Assembly (NCBI GenBank): GCA_020152595.1
Contig: JAIGNY010001641.1
Location: 477,001 to 541,000, forward strand
DNA from: Chiridota heheva
Taxonomy: Eukaryota; Echinodermata; Holothuroidea; Apodida; Chiridotidae
Direction of reading: 5' to 3'
DNA length: 64,000 nucleotides
The notes under the pieces are model-generated. The model ran no database searches. It was not told the origin of the DNA and saw nothing but the letters and a program-made list of their open reading frames with translations. The translations under genes were made by a program, and so were the position numbers. This document shows, piece by piece, positions 11,870 through 21,692 of the stretch; position 1 is the first letter of the stretch; every line of letters begins with the position of its first letter.

Positions 11870-12437
11870 CAACCCACCATTCCAACCACCCACCATTTAC
11901 AATTTCTCCCGTATCGACAACATCCACATTACCCGCCTTAGAATAGGTCACACCCACCTCACTCACTCCCACCTCCTTACTGGCTCCCCCACCTCCTTAC
12001 TGGCTCCCCCACATTCCGCAACAATTGCAACAACAACCTCCCCAGAGCTTCCTTCACCCCACACAACTCTATACCTGAGCTCTCCAAAAAAAAAACTACG
12101 GATAAAATTATCTCCCTCCTTCATCATGCCTCCCTTTACAACCATATCTAGTCCTCTTCCACCCTCTCCACCTACATTTACCTCTTTTTCAACACCCCTG
12201 CACTTCCTCTTTCAATCCCAGCTTCCTGGCTTAGTCCCCATACTTCTCTCAGACTCCACTTATTTTCATTTCTTACTACCTTTGGAATGATCTTGAACCT
12301 CTCAGGCACAATTTGACCCTCGCTGTCGTGGTGCGTGAATCCCTTATCAAACAAACAATGGATGCTCAACATGACACTGCATGTGTCCATTACCAAGACT
12401 TTAATCTATTTAGTTGTGAATATGTATACCAGCAATA
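11870..12437 (+). pseudogene. LINE ORF2 C-terminus and 3' region
   Basis: RIDNIHITRLRIGHTHLTHS (about 11912-11971) matches the RLRIGHT-x-LTH motif that follows RNase H in I-type elements. A 21-bp direct duplication around 11970-12012 (CTCCTTACTGGCTCCCCCAC repeated) has been added. The remaining stretch is degenerate and C-rich to about 12300, then fades into AT-rich 3' sequence. The end of the element is set at the hAT target duplication only as a practical limit. Confidence 0.65.
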
Positions 12438-12445
12438 CTGGGAAG
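12438..12445. repeat. 8-bp target-site duplication, left copy
   Basis: CTGGGAAG directly precedes the CAGTGGCGTG end of the hAT element and is identical to 13038-13045. Confidence 0.9.
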
Positions 12446-13037
12446 CAGTGGCGTGTTGGCAGGGGAGGGGGCAACAAATAAATATTTTGTAAATATTTTT
12501 TCTCAAAAGCTTTAATCTTACATCAGAAACATGAAAATTATTCCTAGATCCCAACTAAAGACACATATTGAAGTCAATGGGATCCTACATTTGAACATTA
12601 ATTCGTTCCAAAATAATATTCCTTTCAACTAACTTTTGCTTGGAAATGACACAATTTTGAGCAATTTTCTGCTACCAACATCACACCAAGAAACACTACT
12701 AGCTTATTGGGGCTTTACCACCTAGGACGTAGACTCTGGATCTGACACAATATTAAGCAATTTTCTGCTCTGAAAATCGTGAGAAATGCAGGGATTTCTA
12801 CGTGCAGCTTTGCCTAATAGATGTGATACAAAAACAGCACTTCCGAAGGCTTTGTTCCCCTGGATCCCTTCCAGGGCTTTGATGGTTCCTAGATCCGAAA
12901 CATTGATTTTAAGTAATTTCCTAAATGGTTCATGCCAATTTACTTCTATGTGCTTTACTCTTATGAGCTTTTTTTTTTTCGGAGGGGGTAAACAAAATTC
13001 CCTTGCCCCCAGTGAAACGTGGCCCACCATGCCACTG
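12446..13037. mobile_element. Non-autonomous hAT element (592 bp)
   Basis: It begins CAGTGGCGTGTTGG and ends CCACCATGCCACTG, imperfect terminal inverted repeats of the hAT type. It is flanked on both sides by CTGGGAAG, a perfect 8-bp target duplication as made by hAT transposases. Subterminal G-rich and C-rich runs (GGGGAGGGGGC near the left end, CCTTGCCCCCAG near the right) pair as well. No transposase is encoded; open frames crossing it on both strands are incidental. The intact duplication implies a comparatively recent insertion. Confidence 0.9.
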
Positions 13038-13045
13038 CTGGGAAG
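13038..13045. repeat. 8-bp target-site duplication, right copy
   Basis: CTGGGAAG directly follows the GCCACTG end of the hAT element and matches 12438-12445 exactly. Confidence 0.9.
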
Positions 13046-14517
13046 TAAACTTGCAATTGACTGCTGTTTGTTGTGAGGAGAGACTATAGAAATATAAGGG
13101 TTCACCTCTGAGTGGGAGAGGGGGGGAGAAGAACCAAAGAAGTTTTGCAGAAACAATTGCACCAGTAATTCATGTTTCCATGAAAGGTTTCTGTTTATTG
13201 AAATATTCAAGGGATCAACCATTTAATGAGTAAGATTCTCTTTAAGTAAGTTTTCAATTTTTTCCCAGCTTTAGTTTAACCATTCCCCAAGTTTACTTTT
13301 CTGTGAGGAATGCAATGCAACAAGGGTAAAATCCTCTCATAGGCAGTTTGTCCCCTCCCTCCATGCTTTCTATGCCTCTTGTAGAGACAATGAACTACAA
13401 TCTGCTCACACCTGGAAAATCAAGGATGAGCACGGGCCTCATGGCTTGATTGGAAAGGGATTTAAATTTGAAGTGTCAAAACCAATAGTCATTTGTAAGC
13501 TTTGCTATCATAGACAATATGAACAATCAAGTGCTGAAGGAGTTCATGAATCAACTTACAAGTGTCACAGTTCTTAGAATGAATGTGCGTCTATATGATG
13601 GTTTATTTTTTTGCAAGGTGGTGAGGTTTCAATTACTGCTCACACTTGAATGCTTGCTCCATGTACCCATTTTATTGTATGCTAAATGATTTAGCATATA
13701 GTATAGTCAAACATGTTTGTCTACAAACATTAAAAATACAAACAGAAATTGACCAATTTTATCAGTGGCATAACCATTGGGAGATGTACAGGTCCTACCC
13801 CCTTCTCTTCCCCCTCCATGCTCCTGTCTCTCCTCACACTTCAAAAATAATGTTATCAAGGTAATCATTGTTGAACCCAACTCTTTTTAGAGCTGGCTAG
13901 ATTTTAGTCACTGTTTTATTCAGGATCCAGCTACCAAGTTTGTTAAAAGTTTCCCAGTGGGTTTTCATTCACAAGTGTTTCACAATTTACCTGATTTATG
14001 AAACGGAAGTTGACATCTCTTATCTCTTAATGAGGCCTAAAAAAATTGTTATATAGGGAAAAAATGTAGGGAGGGGTGGATGAATTTTTTTCTCCACAGA
14101 TCACTGAAATGGAATATTTCCTGATGACACTTTTGAACAACACTGACTCACTCAGGGTTTAGTATCAAGAAGACCTAAAAAACATAATTAAAACACTTCA
14201 CTTCATTTCAGATTGTTGGTTCTTTTATTTTGCTCTAGTTTGACTGATGCTTCTTGTGTGACTTGGGATTTTCTTCCCCTTACCTGACACACTCGTTATA
14301 CAGACAGGCAGGACAACTTTGTATTTGTAAAATGCCCAATCTACCTACCAACTTCTTTGGATGTAACTTATGTAGAAAATCCTTGGTACAAAATTGATGT
14401 AGAACACTTGCAATATAATTGTACATTTTCCTTAATTGAAGATTAAATGTTTAACTGAATACAATTTTATTATTAAGAATTCTTCAATCATTCTTACTTC
14501 ACTGCAGTGTCTCTTGT
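13046..14517. other. AT-rich DNA without recognised features
   Basis: No domain, tandem array or paired repeat was recognised. Short open frames such as 13646-13864 have no motif. Confidence 0.4.
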
Positions 14518-14519
14518 TA

Positions 14520-15066
14520 GTTAAAGAGGGAGGCTCGTCTCAGTAAAATACGGTAAACATGGGGGATACTATATTTTGACGTCACTTTCGGTTGTGGGGG
14601 CAAGATCTGATCCTCTGTCTGTTTGTACCACACAGTACAGCCAGACACTAGCATGTACGTTGTGTGTGCAGAATTACATACACAGCGCATTACGTTAGTG
14701 ACGAGAAACATATTTGGGTTTTTTCAATACTTTTTTGTCAGAAAGCGAAAGTGAAATTTTAGTATTATAATACTACAATGATAGTCATTAAATGAAAATT
14801 ACTGTGAAAAAAAAAAGAAGATTAAAAGCAAAAGTCAAATTAAACGATTTTACCGGGGCTTGAACTCACGACATGATTTGAAAAAAACGTTACTTGCGAT
14901 CGCCGCAACCATCTGGGCTATCTTGTGTGGTGACCTTAAAGGCGTTTTGAATAACTATATACCTTGCAATACGAGAAAACGAATCGCGCAGCAAAATTTC
15001 AACCAATCAAAAAAATTGAAAGGATTTCTAAATATTGTGCACATATGACGATATCGCCTCTTTAAC
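14520..15066. mobile_element. TIR element (547 bp) with TA target duplication
   Basis: Both ends begin GTTAAAGAGG, followed after six diverged bases by CGTC, in inverted orientation, and both are flanked by TA. This fits a Tc1/mariner-type or similar MITE. The interior is more GC-rich than the flanks and holds a tRNA-like segment on the minus strand. Related ends occur at 39097-39418. Confidence 0.65.
14851..14927 (-). other. tRNA-like segment (pol III box A and box B)
   Basis: On the minus strand a box A match (TAGCCCAGATGG, about 14911-14922) is followed some 50 bp downstream by a box B match (AGTTCAAGCCCCGG, about 14853-14866), the spacing of a tRNA gene internal promoter. I could not fold a convincing acceptor or anticodon stem, so this is a degraded tRNA or a tRNA-derived SINE head and not a functional tRNA. 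It lies inside the TIR element at 14520-15066. Confidence 0.55.
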
Positions 15067-15826
15067 TACCAAACCTGAATGGTTGTAAATTGAAGGCAAA
15101 AAAAGTTTATTTTGGAATGCAAGGCTTTGGTCTCACTTCTATGCTGATGTCAGAGCTGTGATTTGGAGTGGAAGGGGATGAGGGAGGGACATGGCGAATT
15201 TTATCCAAAAAGTACTGAATTTGTTTTTAATTCTACTGAAAAGTGGGGAGGGGGACATGTTGCCCCTGTTCTCTTGGAATTACAGCCTTGGCTGATGCCA
15301 TTTACTTCCACAAAAGTCTAGCTGTTACAGCTTCAAGGCTTGAACATGCACCTCCTTAACAAAATGAAATAAAGGAATATACTTACTTCGCCATCATTCC
15401 TTTTATTGTCATCTATCAAGAAAGTGCTGAATGTGGTTGACCGTTAAATTTGTCCTTCAGAATACAATTGCAATTTGTGTGCATAGCTATTAAAGTATAG
15501 ATAGTGGAAAAAATGTATAGTTCTGTCATTTTGCCTTTTGGTAAGACAGTGGCCTCAAGTGCCTATAGCTTCTTAATTTCCCATTCAGGTTTGATCGAGT
15601 ACTGTGTAAGTTTATGACACCTTTGGAATGAGTTGAACCTGAAGCTTAGGTCAGTCACATTTCTTTCTTTTTTTCTCTTGAGTAACTTTATTTGTTTTTC
15701 ATTTGTTTGGCTTTTTACAACAAATATGATACATGTTGCAAAAGGATGTGCTTTAAAAAACCAAAAAACTCTGTCTTAACAGAAAGACATACTCCCATGC
15801 TTACAACAAGATGCTAATAAGATCAT
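15067..15826. other. AT-rich DNA without recognised features
   Basis: I see no coding segment, tandem repeat or copy of the window's repeat families. Confidence 0.4.
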
Positions 15827-16417
15827 CTTTAAAGTATTAGTTCAGAGGTCAAGCAAATTCATTGTATATGAAAGAGGACTTCAAAAGAACCAAATTGGTG
15901 AAGAAAGCATTTAAAAATCTTATTCTGTTAAGAAGATAATTTAAATTTAAATTTTGGTATCATTTGTGTAGAAATGACTGAAATCAGACTAGTTGTGGTG
16001 TCATAGCCTCAGATTCATCAAAGTCTAAATTGATGTATTCTATCACATTTTGTCTTGGGATTAGGTGGTTTAACAACCATTGGATATGTCAGGAAATTAG
16101 TCAAACTGAATCTAGCAAAGGTAATGATAATTAACCACCTAAGAAAGTCAGAGGAAAATACTTAAAATAGTAAAAACATCATTTAAATTTTCTTTAATAT
16201 ACATTAACAATTGTTAAGAATGTGAGGATGCAGATGCCAACTTTTCATAGGAGACTTACTTCACCAGTCATTTCTACACAGATAAGACAGAGCTTTAAAC
16301 TTTAATATCTCCTTAATGGAATAAGATAATAAAGTAGTTTCTTCACCATTTTGTTTCTTTTGAAATCCTCTTTCTAATGAAATAAACTTGCTGGACCACT
16401 GAACTAATGATTTAAAG
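15827..16417. mobile_element. MITE with long terminal inverted repeats, copy 1
   Basis: About 190 bp at each end are inverted copies: TTTAAA..ATTAGTTCAG, GAGGACTTCAAAAGAA, TGGTGAAGAAA, ATCTTATTC and GTGTAGAAATGACTG recur in order when the right end is reverse-complemented. No coding capacity is visible. Further copies or halves lie at 16764-17308, 19013-19190, 39605-39775 and 50720-50890. I found no clear target duplication. Confidence 0.8.
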
Positions 16418-16439
16418 AAACATATGTCATCCTACAGTA

Positions 16440-16740
16440 TGATTTCCTACCCAAAACCAGTCCAGAGTATTTCAACAACATACACCAAGATTGTTGAGGA
16501 ATATGATGATGTGACAAAACGTCTGACATCGATCATTTCTACAACAATCTGACAGAACTGTAAGCTTTCCCTCACGAAATTGTTGGGAGTCGATTTGGGC
16601 CATACATTAGCATAACATCGAGAACCCGATTCTGGGCTGAATAATTCTCAAATGTCGGGGCTTAATTCAACTCTGGCTAAATATTTAAATGAGCACGACA
16701 TTGGGGCATGACATGGGCCGACATTCAAACAAAACATTTA
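16440..16740 (-). repeat. Degenerate word-repeat segment (ATGTCGG/CATGCCC words)
   Basis: On the minus strand the words ATGTCGGCCC, ATGTCATGCCC, ATGTCGTGCTCAT and related forms recur. These words are shared with 24250-24720, suggesting two copies of one unusual element. Confidence 0.4.
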
Positions 16741-16763
16741 CAAAGTAATTAAGAAAAGAACAT

Positions 16764-17308
16764 CTGTTAAAGCATTAGTTCAGGGATCAAGTAAATCTAT
16801 CAAATATGAACGAGGACTTAAAAAGAAACAAAATGAAAAAGCATTTAAAAATAGTATTCGGTTAAGTTTAAATTCTGTATCATCAGCAAAAAGGAATGAA
16901 ATTATACTAGTTGCGATGCCACATTTTCAGATTCCTCAGCATTATGTATGTATTCTATTATATTTTGTTTTGTGATTTGGTGGCGTAAAAACCATTGGGG
17001 ATTGAGTAAAGTAGTGAAATAGAATCTATCAAGGGAAATAATATAATCTAACAGCTTTCTTAAGAAAGTTCAAGTAAAAACACTTCAACACTAAAAGAGT
17101 TAAGAAGAATGTGAAGGTGAGGGGCCAATCTTCCATAGTGGACTTACTACACAACTCATTTACAGATAAGAAAGGGCTTTAAACTTGAATGTCTCCTGAC
17201 AACAAAAAAGATATTGAATGATATAGTTTCTTCACACTTTGTTTCTATTAAAATCTATTTTCATATAAAACAATTTAAATAAACTTGTACGACCACAGCT
17301 AATTATAG
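16764..17308. mobile_element. MITE with long terminal inverted repeats, copy 2
   Basis: The left arm (GCATTAGTTCAGGGATCAAG, GAGGACTTAAAAAGAAAC) and the reverse complement of the right arm (TTAATAGAAACAAAGTGTG, TTTAAAGCCCTTTCTTATC) are diverged inverted copies of the family at 15827-16417. It lies in the same orientation, about 350 bp downstream. Confidence 0.7.
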
Positions 17309-17524
17309 GGGTTGGCCCTATAACAATCATTTTATTATATCAAAATTTCCAATCAAATTTTGACCAAGTGACAATAGCATGACTGCTAAAACAATTTAAA
17401 CTGGACAAAAATTAGATTTGATTCAATACCGCTGTGTTGTGGCACACAAACTTCAAGCTTTGCACATTGATGGATAAAACAATATCTCGCTATTGCTGAA
17501 TTCCTGTTGTACTCAATACCTTTG

Positions 17525-18208
17525 AATATGATATGGCAATAAGTGAAGGCTAGATTAAGCCCAAGGAATGTTACCTTTTAATATGACATGGCAATAAATG
17601 AAGGCTAGAACAAGCCTTAGAAATGCTACCTTTAAATATGACATGGCAATAAGTGAAGGCTAGAATAAGCCCAAGGAATGTTACCTTTAAATATGACATG
17701 GCAATAAGTGAAGGCTAGAATAAGCACAAAGAATGTTACAGTACCTTTGAATATGACATGGTAATGAGTGAAGGCTAGAATTAGCCCAAGGAATGTCACC
17801 TTTGAATATGACATGGTAATAAAAGAAGGCTAGAATAAGCCTAAGGAATGTTTCTAGTAAAGGCTTGAATAAGCCCAAGGACCAGTGAAGGCTAGAATAA
17901 GCTCAAGGAATGTTTCTAGTGAAGGCTTGAATAAGCCCAAGGACTAGTGAAGGCTAGAATAAGCCCAAGGAATGTTTCTAGTGAAGGCTTGAATAAGCCC
18001 AATGACTAGTGAAGGCTAGAATAAGCCCAAGGACCAGTGAAGGCTAGAATAAGCCCAAGGAATGTTTCTAGTGAAGGCTAGAATAAGCCCAAGGAATGTT
18101 TCTAGTGAAGGCTAGAATAAGCCCAAGGAATGTTTCTAGTGGAGGCTAGAATTAGCCCATGGAATGTTTCTAGTGAAGGCTAGAATAAGCCCAAGGAATG
18201 TTTCTGAA
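17525..18208 (+). repeat. Two-period minisatellite (55 bp then 34/28 bp)
   Basis: The array shares a core GAAGGCTAGAATAAGCCCAA. From about 17525 to 17830 the unit is about 55-60 bp and includes AATATGACATGGCAATAAGT. From about 17830 to 18208 the unit is about 34 bp (core plus GGAATGTTTCTAGT) with some 28-bp units. The second period looks like a deletion derivative of the first that then amplified on its own. Confidence 0.95.
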
Positions 18209-18619
18209 GGAAAATGTTGATAATCACATGATCTTCTCAATTCTTAAGTTCTTCATTTCATTATTTTTCATCAACTTGTTATGAGCCTGGGTTCGGTTTT
18301 ACAACTGTTTCGTATTCAAGAATATTAAAGAAAGATCGACAGAAAGGATTTGGGAAAAGGACAATTCTAATTGATGGATGTAATATTGTAGGCAGTATAC
18401 TCTTTAGTTTGTGGAGATCAGTGAATTAATTGGCTCTTCGTGAATAAAAGCATACAGAATTAAAACTGAGGTACTGTAACAGTAAAAGTTAAAAAGTTTA
18501 CGTGTTCTTACTTATAATCCTCAACAATTCTAGTCATAATTCAGAAACCTTTAGGCATGCCCTTACTTTCCAGCAATTCCATTTTCTCCATGTCAAGAGC
18601 TGGTCTTGGCATTTCAACA
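18209..18619. other. AT-rich DNA without recognised features
   Basis: Nothing recognised between the minisatellite and the tentative minus-strand exon. Confidence 0.4.
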
Positions 18620-18737
18620 TTATTGATTAATTGTGTGTTTGCCCAGGACACTGCTGATTTTCACGTCCTCAAATGAAAACAACAGGCTTGTCAATTTTTG
18701 GAGGGCTTCTATTGCTGATGTTCTACTCCAATTCGTC
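18620..18737 (-). CDS. Tentative terminal coding exon (unknown protein)
   Basis: On the minus strand a good acceptor (GGTATCTTCATTTCAG) opens a 38-codon frame ending in TAA. It includes RTSAIEALQKLTSLLF and FEDVKISSVLGKH, which looks like ordinary protein sequence, but I recognise no family. Its phase joins the upstream candidate exon at 18779-18842 exactly. Against it, the intron would be only 41 bp, below the usual minimum in animals other than nematodes. I treat it as a weak gene call. Confidence 0.25.
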
Positions 18738-18778
18738 CTGAAATGAAGATACCATTTATTAAAATACACGGTTCTTAC

Positions 18779-18842
18779 AGATAGTGAGCTTCTAAATTCC
18801 TCGACCCCAAGATGCACACACAAAGACAACCAGCATTAAACT
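18779..18842 (-). CDS. Tentative internal coding exon (unknown protein)
   Basis: A minus-strand 64-bp segment lies between a pyrimidine-rich acceptor (TTTGTCCTTGTTAGCACAG) and a consensus donor (CT|GTAAGAAC). Only one frame is open, giving FNAGCLCVCILGSRNLEAHY. It ends with two bases of a codon completed by the first base of the exon at 18620-18737. No further upstream exon was found; a transposon fragment begins at about 18958. Confidence 0.22.
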
Positions 18843-18957
18843 CTGTGCTAACAAGGACAAATGTCCAGAAAAAATTACAAGGAAAAATGCACACATGAAA
18901 TTTAATATTGTTCACAAAATTGTCTGAATTCCTAAATATCTTCCTGCAGAGAAAACA

Positions 18958-19012
18958 TAACCCTTACAATACAGAAAAACTAGCTTGCAGCAAGCTTGTG
19001 ACAAGCTTCATT
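18958..19012 (+). repeat. Fragment of TACCCTTACAG-type word element
   Basis: ACCCTTACAATACAGAAAAA is followed by TAGCTTGCAGCAAGCTTG, nearly the same as the end of the insertion at 54487-54623 read on its minus strand. It abuts a MITE half at 19013. Confidence 0.6.
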
Positions 19013-19190
19013 TTCAGACAGGAATTTGATGATGTGACATCAAAACTTGGCAATTTCAGTTCAAATTATACTAAACTTCATCTCCTTAATAGAATAAGAC
19101 TTGAATGCTTTCTTCACCATTTTGTTTCAGTTAGAGTCCTCTTCAACATAACTCCATACAAAGATGAAGCAAATGCTTTGACCACTGAAA
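19013..19190 (+). mobile_element. Half copy (right arm) of the long-TIR MITE
   Basis: ATCTCCTTAATAGAATAAG, TTCTTCACCATTTTGTTTC and ACCACTGAA occur in the order seen in the right arm of 15827-16417. The left arm is absent. Confidence 0.6.
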
Positions 19191-20384
19191 TAATTCCCGT
19201 AAAAAAAGCTGTCTTTTTTATTTAATGACTCACCTTTCCAAGTGGTAATACCACCAGGATTATCTTGAGGAGGAAACCTGCCCATTTCCTGCTTAATGCC
19301 TATGTCTTATTTCCTCTCTGTTCATTGTCATGTAACAGCCTGCCAGCATAGCAGGGTTATCCTTTTATCTGATGAAAAAAGTTCAAATATCTTAACACTA
19401 GGCTTCAGCCAAAACTCATTAAAAAACAGTAAAACTGCCCAAAAAATACTGTCAAAAATGTTGAACTTGCTATGCACACAAGAACTGACTGAAAAATTAC
19501 TTGTTGAGCAAAATTAATAGTGCCAAAAAAGGGGAACAAAGCAGAAAATAAAGTGAATAAAATGGTTCAACAAAGCAAAGTTCAGTGTAGTTATGACCCG
19601 ACTGTGGCCATTTCAAAGAGGCATGTGATGGCATACTTTAACAATTTCTTACAGTCAGAATAAAGCTCCAGTTCTGGCTTACGGCAAAATATGTTGGGAG
19701 AGGTGGGTCTAATCGTAATAAAAGCGTACCATTCCTAATGCTACTAGACAATGATTTTGTGCATTTTTACAAGAAAATAATCATACTGAAGAAATAAATT
19801 TACATGGTTTAGAAAACCAAACTAAAGCAGAACATCCGAGGGTCCATACACTTCATATACCTACCAGTTCCGCATTTTTTTTTTTTTTACCTACGGTTCT
19901 TTAAGTACATTTGAAATTAACCTCAAATAAACGCGCCACGTTTTGAAAATGTAACGCCCCAATTTTTGTTATTCTCCTTGATACCGAAACCACTTCATCT
20001 GATTATCGTAAGAGTACAGAAAATGTATTGTTTTGAAATATTTTCAGTGCATGAATTTATTGTTTAGGATATTCCATTGAAACCCAATAAAAAGTTTCAA
20101 GTATACAAGTCTTCACAGATATCACCCTGAAACATCCCCAACCCTCAATTTCTGCCCTTCCTCTGTAACAATAGGTCCCAAATTTTAATCTCTTCTTCCT
20201 AAAACAGCAACAAAACCACACAGCAAATCTAATCAAAATCCAATCATCAGTTATTAAGATATCTTGATGATAAACAAACAAACAGAAGTGAAAACATAAC
20301 CTCTGTACAACTTCATTGACAGAGGTATAATGTTATTCCAACGAAATGCAATGCAAAATTTAACAATATTTGACTTCTTACCTT
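19191..20384. other. AT-rich DNA without recognised features
   Basis: Short open frames (for example 19296-19517) show no motif. No repeat was recognised. Confidence 0.35.
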
Positions 20385-21060
20385 TAAGTGCCATGTCCAT
20401 CTTTCCCAAGACCTTTCATCATCCCTTACCAACCCACCAAGTAACCACTCAATTGCACAGTTTGCATTATTTGCATAACATGCGATAAACCACAGTTTAC
20501 CATTTTAAATCCATTATTTGACCTCTTTGACTTTTGACCTTTAGCGACATGTCACATCTTTTCCGAGACAACTTTATATTATCCTCCAACCACCAAGTAA
20601 CAACCCAATTGCACTTACGGTTTCTCTATAGCACTTGATCGACCAAAATTTACAATTTTAATATTTGACCTCTGTCCTTTTAAGTGACATGTCCCATTTT
20701 CTTTGGGACACAACCATATATCACCTTCCACCATCCCACCAAGTATCAACTTAATATCCCCCACAGTTTTCCCAGGGACCATAGCACAAAATTTGCTATT
20801 TATAATCAATTATTTGACCTTTAAGGTACATGACCCAACTTGTGCAGGACATCAGTTCACATGACCCTACACTTTCCCACCAAGTTCTAACTTAATAGCT
20901 TTTACAGTTTTCTTTGGATGCACAACACAATATTTACCATTTTCAATCAATTAATTGACCTTTGACCCGTAAGGAACATGACCCAATTTGTGCGACCCAT
21001 AAGTTCACCTCGCCCTCCCACCAAGTTTCAACATGATTGCTTGTAAGGTTTCTCCTTTAC
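20385..21060 (-). repeat. ~145-bp satellite, array 1 (inverted relative to array 2)
   Basis: About five diverged units. The block CCACCAAGT recurs at about 20435, 20590, 20737, 20877 and 21018, spaced 140-155 bp. Each unit also has ATTTGACCT and a variant of ACATGACCCA. The same blocks, reverse-complemented (TGGGTCATGT, AGGTCAAAT, GGTGGGATGG), make up array 2 at 22620-23570. Confidence 0.85.
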
Positions 21061-21497
21061 ACTTAGACTCATAATTGTGTACACTTGTACTTACACACAC
21101 ACCCAATAACTTTACACCTCCAGAAAATGTGTTCTAATTAAAACATATTGATCAAACTCTATTACCCTTAAATATTAATCCTAAATAAATACCCCAAGAA
21201 TTGAAAGAAATGGAAATAATTTTACTTACACATTTAGATTTTAGGCCATCTAATTTATTATGGAGGGATTTCATCACGTGACTCTTACTCATCTGGAAGC
21301 CATCTTGCCGGGCATGCGTTGTTGCGTTTCACGCGTCTTCACACAGCTTATAGTCACATCACACGTACAACAAACATACTGCCAGCTAACCTACCTACCA
21401 GTTCTGCGAATTTTATTGTTTTTGTTCGCCGCGGCAGCGATTTTGGGTATTTGGAGAGTAAATTTTACGTTATCTGATTGTTATGCGCAGACAAAGC
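21061..21497. other. Spacer between inverted satellite arrays, left part
   Basis: It includes a locally GC-richer stretch (about 21265-21480) with a CACGTG palindrome at 21275 and CCATCTTGCC nearby. These resemble E-box and YY1-like sites seen in promoters; this is a visual match only. A + strand open frame (21260-21514) has no recognised motif. Confidence 0.3.
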
Positions 21498-21505
21498 CTA
21501 CATAC

Positions 21506-21653
21506 CTGGTATAAAGTGCTCACTGCAAATCATACAGTAGAAACCCACCCACTTTGAACATCGCACAGGATCAGATGGAAATCGGGAAAATGTCTTTTTA
21601 TTCCCCAGCACACGTCTATTAGTGCAACCAACAGCACAGCAAGATTCCGACAT
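21506..21653 (-). pseudogene. THAP-type zinc-finger exon fragment
   Basis: On the minus strand the frame begins MSESCCAVGCTNRR and continues with TFSRFPSDP, RCSKW and MICSEHFIPG before a donor-like site (CCAG|GTATGT) at 21505/21506. Without splicing it stops two codons later. This is the THAP signature: C-x2-4-C with the AVGCTNR start, the FxRFP core, the invariant Trp and C-x2-H in CSEHF. THAP domains bind DNA and occur in host regulators and in transposases of P-element and other DNA transposons. The gap between the zinc cysteine pair and the final C-x2-H is about 32 residues, shorter than usual, with the segment after Trp cut to VGFY. An internal deletion is likely, so I call it a pseudogene or degenerate first exon. 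CACGTG palindromes lie about 120 bp upstream and 230 bp downstream. Confidence 0.65.
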
Positions 21654-21692
21654 AATTATATTACAACAATTATTGTATATAACAACATGCAA

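Larger units (their letters stand above)
7876..12437 (+). mobile_element. Decayed non-LTR retrotransposon (LINE), I/Nimb-like
   Basis: About 4.5 kb of C-rich + strand DNA carries, in order, the C-terminal part of ORF1 with zinc knuckles, an APE-type endonuclease, a reverse transcriptase, an RNase H domain and a short C-terminal region. This order with RNase H is the I-superfamily layout; Nimb or I clade is my best reading, not proven. The copy is 5' truncated inside ORF1. It is inactive: several frameshifts, in-frame TAG and TGA codons, and the catalytic YxDD box changed to YVED. Base composition contrasts sharply with the AT-rich flanks. I could not find a target duplication or a clear poly-A or microsatellite tail, and the exact edges are approximate. 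Confidence 0.92.

Noticed and set aside
12722-13222. 166-codon minus-strand frame over the hAT element
   Set aside because: It crosses the element's right end and target duplication, so it is a chance frame and not a gene or a transposase.
14851-14927. Functional tRNA gene
   Set aside because: Boxes A and B are good, but I could not fold acceptor and anticodon stems, and it sits inside a TIR element.
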